A stretch of DNA of 64,000 nt from Streptomyces camelliae (GTDB taxonomy: Bacteria; Actinomycetota; Actinomycetes; Streptomycetales; Streptomycetaceae): positions 2,232,001 to 2,296,000 of the forward strand of contig NZ_CP115300.1 of NCBI RefSeq assembly GCF_027625935.1, written 5' to 3'. The first letter of the stretch is position 1. Each line of letters starts with the position of its first letter. Positions 40,233 through 47,374 of this stretch are shown in pieces. Under the pieces are notes generated by a model, which saw only the letters and a list, made by a program, of their open reading frames with translations, had not been told where the DNA came from and did no database searches. A program made the translations under genes and the position numbers.

Positions 40233-41159
40233 TCAGTACTCCAGCCGCTCGCGCCGCCCCAGCCGCATCACGATCGCTGCGAACGCGAGCGTGACGACGA
40301 GGAGGGCGACACCGATCGTGGTGGCGTAGGCGGCCTGACCGTCCCGGAACGCCTTCTGGTACACGTACAGGACCAGCACCGTGGTCGAGTAGTCGGGCCC
40401 GCCCGGGCCGGTCGTCATGATCTGTACGACCGCGAACGACTCGGCGCCGAGCGCGAGGATGCCCATGTAGACCCAGCCGGACTGCACGGTGTCCCACAGC
40501 AGCGGCAGGGTGACCCGGAAGAAGGTGGTGGCCCGGCTCGCGCCGTCGAGCAGCGCCGCCTCGTACAGCTCGGCCGGGATCGAGGCCATGCCCGCCGAGA
40601 ACAGGACCACGAAGAAGCCGACCGTGGACCAGACGAGCACGGCCATCACGCACCACAGCGCGAGGTTCGGGTCGCCCAGCCACAGCGGCTGGACGCTGTC
40701 GAGGCCGATGCCGCGCAGGATCGAGTTGACCGCGCCGCTGTCCGGGTTGTACGCGAACTGGAACAGCAGCGCGACGATCGCGATGGACAGCACCTGCGGG
40801 AAGAAATAGACGATCTTGTAGAAGGAGGAGCCCCGGACACCCGAGATCACCGGGCCGCCCCTTCTCCGCCGTCCGCCCACATTGATCATGAAGGCGAAGA
40901 ACAGCGCCAGACTGATCGTCACCAGTGGCAGCACCAGAGCGAACAGCAGACTGTGCTCCAGCGACTTCCAGAAGATGTCGTCGTGCAACATCCTCGTGTA
41001 ATTGTCGAAGCCGACCATCTTGAATTCGGGGCTCAGGCCGGTCCAGTCCGTGAACGAATAGTAGATGGACTGGATGAACGGCCAGACAACGAAGAGCGCG
41101 TACAGTCCCAGGGGCAATGCCAGAAACCCCACAATGAACCGGTACTTGCCGTGCTGCAT
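40233..41159 (-). CDS. ngcF: GlcNAc/chitobiose ABC transporter permease NgcF
   Basis: 308 residues from ATG 41159 (ggag 5 bases upstream; a GTG at 41165 is in frame). Six spans with EAA loop ELYEAALLDGASRATTFFRVTLPLLWD. Also WPFIQSIYYSFTDWTGLSPEFKMVG at the N-terminus, typical of Streptomyces CUT1 permeases. Second gene of the operon, 30 bases after ngcE. Confidence 0.78.
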   Translation of the reverse strand: MQHGKYRFIVGFLALPLGLYALFVVWPFIQSIYYSFTDWTGLSPEFKMVGFDNYTRMLHDDIFWKSLEHSLLFALVLPLVTISLALFFAFMINVGGRRRRGGPVISGVRGSSFYKIVYFFPQVLSIAIVALLFQFAYNPDSGAVNSILRGIGLDSVQPLWLGDPNLALWCVMAVLVWSTVGFFVVLFSAGMASIPAELYEAALLDGASRATTFFRVTLPLLWDTVQSGWVYMGILALGAESFAVVQIMTTGPGGPDYSTTVLVLYVYQKAFRDGQAAYATTIGVALLVVTLAFAAIVMRLGRRERLEY

Positions 41160-41189
41160 CGCCACTCCGGTGCGGTCAGGGGCTGCTGA

Positions 41190-42635
41190 TTACTGGTGCT
41201 TGTAGTGCTTGATGGTGTTGTCCTTGGCCGCTTCGTCGGCGAAACCCTGGATCTTCTTGACGGCCTCGGCCGGGGTGAGCCGGCCGGCCATCATCTCGCC
41301 GAGACCGGACACCCCGATCTTCTCCTTCTGCAGCTGCACATACCAGTCCTGAAGCCGCGGATTCACCACGTTGGATCCGGCCAATTGGAGTGCGGCCACA
41401 CCCGACTTCAGACCCGGGGTGAGCGTGATGCCGGTCGTACCGCCGTTGTAGGCGGTCAGCGACTTCACCTTGGCGGTGAAGTTCTTCGAGGAGGCCTCGG
41501 AGAGCATGATGCGCAGCTGCTCCATGCCGCCCTCGGGGTTCGCCGCCTTGGCCGGCACGACGAAGGGCTCGCCGCCGGAGGCCCAGATGGTGCCGAACGG
41601 CATCTTGTCGCTGCCGTCGATGCCGGACGGTGCGGAGACCGCGAGGTCGAAGTCCTTCGGGATGACGTTCGCCGACTCGTTCTCCACCCAGGAACCGTTC
41701 GGGATGAACAGCGCCTCACCCTTGGCCCAGGCGGTCTGCGACTGGATGTGGTCCAGGCCCGGGGTGCCCTTGAGGATGTAGCCCTTCTGGTAGAGCTCGT
41801 AGTACGCCTCGAAACAGGCCTTGACGGCCGGGTGCTTCCAGGCGTTCGGCTCCAGGTTGTCGATGGCGTCGAGCACCTCACGGCCGCCGACCTTGCCGAT
41901 CATCGGGTAGAGCGAGAAGGGGAGGTAGTACGGGTACTTGCCCGCGTACGTCCAGCCCGCCATGCCCTTCTTCTTGGCCTTCTCGCAGACCGCGAGCATC
42001 TCGTCCCAGGTCTTCGGGTACTCGGCGTCGAGCGAGTCCAGGGCCTTCTGCGAGTACCAGACGCCGTAGACCGTGTAGGCGTAGTACAGGATCCACACCG
42101 GGGCGCCGTCGAACTGGCCCATCTCCACGATGCCGGGGCGCAGCGTGTCGCGGACCTTCTTGCCCGGGTCGTCGTACGACGGCGCGTCCAGCAGCGGGGT
42201 GAGGTCGGCGAGCTGGTTCTTGCCGACGAGCACACCCATGTCCATCTGCTCGGCACCGGAGTTGTCGATGAGGTCCGGCGGGTTGCCCTGGTTGAATCGG
42301 GGCTGCAGGGTGGACTGGATCTTCTGGGTGGCGGAGAACTTCACCGTGGCCTTGGGGAAGTTCCCCTCGTAGATCTTCACCGCGTCCTCGGCGTACTCCT
42401 TGCCGAAGCCTCCGTCGAAGAGGACGAATTCCATCTTCGCGGTGTCATTGACCCCGAGCGGGTTCTTGGCGGTCTTCTTTCCCGCCTTGTCCTTCTTCTG
42501 GCCGCCCCCGCCGCTGCTCGCACAGGCGGACAGCAATCCCATGCCCGGGGCCGCGACCAGGCCGAGCGCCGCGGACCGCTTGATCAGATCACGCCGGCCG
42601 ACGCCTTCGGCACTGTTGTTCGAGGTGGATCCCAT
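41190..42635 (-). CDS. ngcE: GlcNAc/chitooligosaccharide-binding protein NgcE
   Basis: 481 residues from ATG 42635. The signal has twin arginines (GRRDLIKRSAALG) and a lipobox LLSAC (Cys38), so a Tat-exported lipoprotein is likely. The mature part is a family-1 sugar-binding protein. In S. olivaceoviridis NgcE binds GlcNAc and chitobiose; the S. coelicolor homologue was reported as a lower-affinity chitobiose-binding protein. The control region holds a DasR-like element, fitting GlcNAc control. Confidence 0.8.
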   Translation of the reverse strand: MGSTSNNSAEGVGRRDLIKRSAALGLVAAPGMGLLSACASSGGGGQKKDKAGKKTAKNPLGVNDTAKMEFVLFDGGFGKEYAEDAVKIYEGNFPKATVKFSATQKIQSTLQPRFNQGNPPDLIDNSGAEQMDMGVLVGKNQLADLTPLLDAPSYDDPGKKVRDTLRPGIVEMGQFDGAPVWILYYAYTVYGVWYSQKALDSLDAEYPKTWDEMLAVCEKAKKKGMAGWTYAGKYPYYLPFSLYPMIGKVGGREVLDAIDNLEPNAWKHPAVKACFEAYYELYQKGYILKGTPGLDHIQSQTAWAKGEALFIPNGSWVENESANVIPKDFDLAVSAPSGIDGSDKMPFGTIWASGGEPFVVPAKAANPEGGMEQLRIMLSEASSKNFTAKVKSLTAYNGGTTGITLTPGLKSGVAALQLAGSNVVNPRLQDWYVQLQKEKIGVSGLGEMMAGRLTPAEAVKKIQGFADEAAKDNTIKHYKHQ

Positions 42636-42738
42636 GCTCAAGTCCTCGCCTTCTCCAGGACTCAGGCGGTGAACCGGATCCTCCCCGGCACCGCTGTCGG
42701 GTCAAGCTGGGTGGTGCAGGGTCACGCTGGAAGTGCCG

Positions 42739-42754
42739 ACAGGTATAGTCCACT
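42739..42754. promoter_or_regulatory. DasR-responsive element (dre)-like site upstream of ngcE
   Basis: acaggtatagtccact agrees with the dre consensus ACTGGTCTAGACCACT at 13 of 16 positions. It lies 104 bases before the ngcE start and is framed by a ggaagtg/cacttcc inverted repeat (42729-42757). DasR is the GlcNAc-responsive GntR repressor of chitin and GlcNAc genes. Confidence 0.62.
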
Positions 42755-42944
42755 TCCGGCCGCCTGAGCAAGATCGAATGCAGGGTTCGCGATGGGTCTT
42801 TTCCTAGTTGAGACCTCGGGGAAACGTGAGCCCTCACAGGCGGGCGGGCAGCGGAATTCTTGGCACAAGTCCCTGAATGCCACACCCAACACCCTTGACA
42901 TCACCGGTCACTTGACGTCCTACTGGTCCCTGCGCCCCGAGTTT

Positions 42945-42956
42945 GACAACGTTGTC
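42945..42956. promoter_or_regulatory. LacI-type operator upstream of the GH92 gene
   Basis: gacaacgttgtc is a perfect 12-base palindrome with a central CG, the LacI-family pattern. It ends 30 bases before the GH92 ATG, where it would block transcription. The same sequence recurs at 47089 and, with one change, at 47045. Confidence 0.65.
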
Positions 42957-42985
42957 CGAAGGGGGTGCAGGAGGGGAATCCGTAG

Positions 42986-45900
42986 ATGCAGCGGAGAACT
43001 CTGCACAGATGGGGTCCGGCGGCCGTCCTCACGGCCGCCTTTGTCATGGCCGTCGGCGCACAGGGCGCGGCGGTCGCCCTGCCCGCCAAGGCTCCGGCCG
43101 CCGTAGGTGAGTTCGCATCCTCGTTCGAGACGGGCGATCCGGCACCGACCTGGATCGACACCGTCGACACCGCACCCGACGGCGGCAAGCGCGCCTCGGG
43201 CGTCGACGGCGGGTACAGCACCGGCATCCCGGGCAATGTGACCGACCATGTCACCGATGTCCGGGCGAGCGGCGAGAACGCGAGCGCGGGCGAGGTGAAG
43301 GAGAACCTCGTCGACGGCGAACCCAGCACCAAGTGGCTGACGTTCGAGCCCACCGGCTGGGTGGAGTTCGACCTCGACAAACCCGTGAAGCTGGCGACGT
43401 ACGCGCTCACCTCGGCCAACGACCACGCCGAACGCGACCCCAGGGCCTGGACCCTGCTCGGCTCCGCCGACGGCAGCACCTGGAAGACCGTCGACACCCG
43501 CTCGGACGAGACCTTCTCGGAGCGGTTCCAGACGAGGTCGTACGACCTGGCCCAGCCGGCCGAGTACCAGCACTTCCGGCTGGCGATCACCGGGAACAAC
43601 GGCGCCCTGGGCATCCTGCAGCTCGCCGATGTGCAGTTCTCCACCGGCGGCGGGGGCGGACCGGTGCCGCAGGACATGCTGACGCTGGTCGACAACGGCC
43701 CGACCGGCTCGCCGACGGCCAAGGCGCGGGCCGGTTTCACCGGAAAGAGGGCACTGCGCTACGCCGGCCGGCACACGGCGCCCGGCCGGGCGTACTCGTA
43801 CAACAAGGTCTTCGACGCGCACGTGAAGGTCGACGCCGGCACCCAGCTGTCGTACCGCGTCTTCCCGCAGATGGCGGACGGCGAACGTGACTACGACGCC
43901 ACGAACGTCGCCGTGGACCTGGCCTTCACCGACGGCACCTATCTCAGCGACCTGGGCGCAGTGGACCAGCACGGATTCCCGCTGTCGCCGCGCGGGCAGG
44001 GCGCGTCGAAGTCGCTGTACGTCAACCAGTGGAACAACGTGGTCGCGCGGATCGGCTCGGTCGCGGCCGGCAAGACGGTCGACCGGATCCTGGTGGCGTA
44101 CGACTCCCCCGCCGGACCGGCGAAGTTCCGGGGCTGGATCGACGACGTGGCGCTGAGGCGGGTCGCGCCCGAGAAGCCGAAGGCACATCTGTCCGACTAC
44201 GCCCTCACCACCCGGGGCACCAACTCCAGCGGGAGTTTCTCGCGCGGCAACGACTTCCCCGCGACCGCGCTGCCGCACGGTTTCAACTTCTGGACCCCGG
44301 TGACCAACGCGTCCTCGCTGAGCTGGCTGTACGAGTACGCGCGCGCGAACAACGCCGACAACCTGCCCACGATCCAGGCGTTCAGCGCGAGCCACGAACC
44401 GAGCCCGTGGATGGGCGACCGGCAGACCTTCCAGGTGATGCCGTCGGCCGTGACCGGCACCCCGGACACCGGCCGCAAGGCGCGCGCCCTGCCGTTCCGG
44501 CACGAGAACGAGACCGCGCGGCCGTACTTCTACGGGGTCCGCTTCGAGAACGGCGTCAAGGCCGAGATGACCCCGGCCGACCATGCGGCGGTGCTGCGCT
44601 TCACCTACCCGGGCAACGACGCGAGCGTGCTCTTCGACAACGTCACCGAGCAGGCCGGGCTGACCCTCGACAAGGAGAACGGGATCGTCACCGGGTACTC
44701 GGACGTGAAGTCGGGCCTGTCCACGGGCGCGACCCGGCTGTTCGTGTACGGCGTGTTCGACAAGCCGGTGACGGACGGCGGTTCGACCGGTGTGAAGGGC
44801 TATCTGCGGTTCGACGCGGGCGCGGACCACACGGTCACGCTGCGCCTGGCGACCTCGCTCATCAGTGTCGACCAGGCGAAGGACAACCTGCGCCAGGAGA
44901 TCCCCGACGGCACCTCCTTCGACACGGTCAGGGAGCGGGCCCGGCGTGCCTGGGACCAGCTGCTGGGCAAGGTCGAGGTGCGAGGTGCGACCCCGGACCA
45001 GCTGACCACGCTGTACTCCAGCATGTACCGGCTGTACCTGTATCCGAACTCCGGCTTCGAGAAGGTCGACGGCAAGGACCAGTACGCCTCCCCCTTCTCC
45101 CCCATGCCGAGCCAGGACACGCCGACGCACACCGGCGCGAAGATCGTCGACGGCAAGGTGTACGTCAACAACGGCTTCTGGGACACCTACCGGACCACCT
45201 GGCCGGCGTACTCGTTGCTGACGCCCAGTCAGGCGGGCGAGATGGCCGACGGGTTCATACAGCAGTACAAGGACGGCGGCTGGACCTCCCGCTGGTCCTC
45301 CCCCGGTTACGCCGACCTGATGACCGGCACCTCCTCGGACGTGGCGTTCGCCGACGCGTACGTCAAGGGCGTGCGGTTCGACGCGCAGGCGGCGTACCAG
45401 GCGGCGCTGAAGAACGCGACCGTGGTCCCGCCGATGGCGGGCGTGGGCCGCAAGGGCATGACGACGTCCCCGTTCCTCGGCTACACCAGCACCGCCACCA
45501 CCGAGGGCCTGTCCTGGGCGATGGAGGGATACGTCAACGACTACGGCATCGCCCGGATGGGCGCGGCGCTGTACAGGAAGACGGGCGAGAAGCACTACAA
45601 CGAGGAGTCGGAGTACTTCCTCAACCGTGCCCTGGACTATGTGAACCTGTTCGACCCCAAGGCCGGCTTCTTCCAGGGCCGGGACGCGGACGGGAACTGG
45701 CGGCTGGACCCCTCGGAGTACGACCCGCGGGTCTGGGGGTACGACTACACGGAGACCAACGGCTGGGGCGACGCCTTCACCGTCCCGCAGGACACCCGGG
45801 GCCTGGCCAACCTCTACGGCGGCCGGCAGGGGCTCGCGGACAAGCTGGACACGTTCTTCGCCACCCCGGAGACGGCCTCCCCGGACTTCGTCGGCTCCTA

Positions 45901-46789
45901 CGGCGGTGTCATCCACGAGATGACGGAGGCGCGGGACGTCCGCATGGGCATGCTCGGCCAGTCCAACCAGCCCGCGCACCACATCCCGTACCTGTACGAC
46001 GCGGCCAGCCGGCCCTGGAAGACCCAGGCGGCGGTCCGCGAGATCCTCTCCCGGCTCTACCTCGGCAGCGAGATCGGGCAGGGCTACCACGGTGACGAGG
46101 ACAACGGCGAGCAGTCGGGCTGGTACCTCTTCTCCGCGCTCGGCTTCTACCCGCTCGTCATGGGCAGCGGCGACTACTCCATCGGCTCCCCGCTGTTCAA
46201 GCAGGTCACCGTCCACCTGGAGAACGGCCGGGACCTGGTGATCAAGGCGCCGGCGAACAGCGCGAAGAACGTCTACGTCCAGGGCGTGACGTTCGACGGC
46301 CGCCCCTGGACATCGACTTCGCTCCCCCACTCGCTGCTGTCCAGGGGCGGGGTCCTGGAGTTCTCCATGGGCGCCGAGCCGTCGACGTGGGGCACGGGCA
46401 AGGACGCGGCGCCGGTCTCCGTCACCCAGGACGACAAGGTGCCCACGCCCCGGGCGGACGTCCTGAAGGGCGACGGCCCGCTGTTCGACAACACCTCGGC
46501 GACGGAGGCGACGTTCACCTCGGCGGACCTCCCGGTCGGCCACGCGGTGCGGCCCGCCCAGTACACGCTGACGTCCCCGGCCGATCACTCGAAGGCGCCG
46601 ACCGGCTGGACCCTCCAGGGCTCCGCGGACGGCGCCACGTGGACGACCCTGGACCACCGCACGGGCGAGACGTTCGCCTGGGACCACCAGACCCGCGCGT
46701 TCACCATCGCCAGACCCGGCACGTACAGCAGGTACCGGCTGGTCCTGGACCGCGAGTCGACGCTGGCGGAGGTGGAGCTGCTGGCCTGA
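42986..46789 (+). CDS. Secreted GH92 alpha-mannosidase with discoidin-like carbohydrate-binding domains
   Basis: 1267 residues. Sec signal peptide (about 1-35). A discoidin/F5-8 type C domain (about 60-215: DVRASGENASAGEVKENLVDGEPSTKW ... FRLAITGNNG), a beta-sandwich domain (about 225-395), the GH92 catalytic region (about 400-1130: NDFPATALPHGFNFWTPVT, NNGFWDTYRTTWPAYSLL, and GDEDNGEQSGWYLFSALGFYP near 1036 with the calcium and acid/base residues), then a second, shorter discoidin-like segment (about 1150-1267). GH92 enzymes are calcium-dependent exo-alpha-mannosidases acting on N-glycans and other mannosides. Confidence 0.92.
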   Translation: MQRRTLHRWGPAAVLTAAFVMAVGAQGAAVALPAKAPAAVGEFASSFETGDPAPTWIDTVDTAPDGGKRASGVDGGYSTGIPGNVTDHVTDVRASGENASAGEVKENLVDGEPSTKWLTFEPTGWVEFDLDKPVKLATYALTSANDHAERDPRAWTLLGSADGSTWKTVDTRSDETFSERFQTRSYDLAQPAEYQHFRLAITGNNGALGILQLADVQFSTGGGGGPVPQDMLTLVDNGPTGSPTAKARAGFTGKRALRYAGRHTAPGRAYSYNKVFDAHVKVDAGTQLSYRVFPQMADGERDYDATNVAVDLAFTDGTYLSDLGAVDQHGFPLSPRGQGASKSLYVNQWNNVVARIGSVAAGKTVDRILVAYDSPAGPAKFRGWIDDVALRRVAPEKPKAHLSDYALTTRGTNSSGSFSRGNDFPATALPHGFNFWTPVTNASSLSWLYEYARANNADNLPTIQAFSASHEPSPWMGDRQTFQVMPSAVTGTPDTGRKARALPFRHENETARPYFYGVRFENGVKAEMTPADHAAVLRFTYPGNDASVLFDNVTEQAGLTLDKENGIVTGYSDVKSGLSTGATRLFVYGVFDKPVTDGGSTGVKGYLRFDAGADHTVTLRLATSLISVDQAKDNLRQEIPDGTSFDTVRERARRAWDQLLGKVEVRGATPDQLTTLYSSMYRLYLYPNSGFEKVDGKDQYASPFSPMPSQDTPTHTGAKIVDGKVYVNNGFWDTYRTTWPAYSLLTPSQAGEMADGFIQQYKDGGWTSRWSSPGYADLMTGTSSDVAFADAYVKGVRFDAQAAYQAALKNATVVPPMAGVGRKGMTTSPFLGYTSTATTEGLSWAMEGYVNDYGIARMGAALYRKTGEKHYNEESEYFLNRALDYVNLFDPKAGFFQGRDADGNWRLDPSEYDPRVWGYDYTETNGWGDAFTVPQDTRGLANLYGGRQGLADKLDTFFATPETASPDFVGSYGGVIHEMTEARDVRMGMLGQSNQPAHHIPYLYDAASRPWKTQAAVREILSRLYLGSEIGQGYHGDEDNGEQSGWYLFSALGFYPLVMGSGDYSIGSPLFKQVTVHLENGRDLVIKAPANSAKNVYVQGVTFDGRPWTSTSLPHSLLSRGGVLEFSMGAEPSTWGTGKDAAPVSVTQDDKVPTPRADVLKGDGPLFDNTSATEATFTSADLPVGHAVRPAQYTLTSPADHSKAPTGWTLQGSADGATWTTLDHRTGETFAWDHQTRAFTIARPGTYSRYRLVLDRESTLAEVELLA

Positions 46790-46804
46790 CGCGGTCAGGT
46801 GGAG

Positions 46805-46837
46805 GGGGCGGGCCCGTCCGGGTCCGCCCCTTTTTTT
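46805..46837 (+). terminator. Intrinsic terminator of the GH92 gene
   Basis: ggggcgggcc, loop cgtccg, ggtccgcccc, then seven T. A classical T-tailed terminator, rare in Streptomyces, 15 bases after the GH92 stop. Confidence 0.92.
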
Positions 46838-46960
46838 CGGTGTCCGGTCGGCTCGTGGCCAGGGTGAAGAGGGGTGCTTGGTCCGGCCTGCGAGGGCCTG
46901 GCGGGATCGACGTGCTCTCCCTCAAGCACCACAGGTCGCACAAGCCGCAGGGAGGGTAAC

Positions 46961-47062
46961 GTGCGCCACCCGTACCACAGAAGAGCACGTGCGCCCCGGC
47001 AGGCGCCGCGGTGGATCACCCGGTCGGGCTACCTCAAATGGGTTGACATCGTTGTCGGTTGA
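46961..47062 (+). CDS. Candidate small peptide (33 aa), uncertain
   Basis: GTG 46961 has a strong ribosome site (ggaggg, 4-5 bases away). The product is short and basic (starts MRHPYHRRARAPRQAP, ends LKWVDIVVG). I recognise nothing. The 3' end overlaps the first operator and a TTGACA element. It may be a chance frame or the remains of a gene. Confidence 0.2.
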   Translation: MRHPYHRRARAPRQAPRWITRSGYLKWVDIVVG

Positions 47063-47100
47063 GGCGGTAGAGTCATGCACAGGCCATAGACAACGTTGTC
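47045..47100. promoter_or_regulatory. Tandem LacI-type operators
   Basis: gacatcgttgtc (47045-47056, one mismatch from palindrome) and gacaacgttgtc (47089-47100, perfect), centres 44 bases apart, about four helix turns. The first overlaps the -35-like ttgaca. The same site as upstream of GH92. Confidence 0.6.
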
Positions 47101-47374
47101 GCATCCCAGTCGGTCTCAGGCGATCCCACAGCCCGACCTCACGAACCGGCACCACCCGGGCGGATGTCCACCCCCCTCACCCGCCCGGCTCGCGGACCCG
47201 GTGAGCACCGCCACCGGGTCCGCCCAGAGCGACCCGCGCGGACAGACACACCGTCGTGCACCACCGTGACCTGAGGGGCGGGAGTCTTCTGGCGTGACGC
47301 ATGAGGTGCAGAAAACCCCTCCGCTTCGCGGACCGGCCATAGGCAGCCGGGCATATGGGTGCTACAAATGCCGC

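Larger units (their letters stand above)
42636..42985. other. ngcE / GH92 divergent control region
   Basis: This 350-base gap holds no credible gene. It contains the dre-like site on the ngcE side and a perfect gacaacgttgtc palindrome on the GH92 side. Both divergent genes start from it. Confidence 0.75.
46838..47374. other. Long intergenic region with promoter and two operators but no clear gene
   Basis: Between the GH92 terminator and the SpoIIE-family gene lie about 540 bases. They hold a ttgaca (47043-47048) and tagagt (47068-47073) pair, spacing 19, and two LacI-type sites. No long frame follows closely apart from the SpoIIE gene (GTG 47294 or ATG 47375). Confidence 0.6.

Noticed and set aside
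42910..42930. A second dre element near actggtcc
   Set aside because: Only one half-site matches; the other half does not.
42920..46687. A 1255-codon open frame opposite the GH92 gene
   Set aside because: Antisense shadow of a well-supported secreted enzyme; composition is Arg/Val/Gly-rich with no domain.
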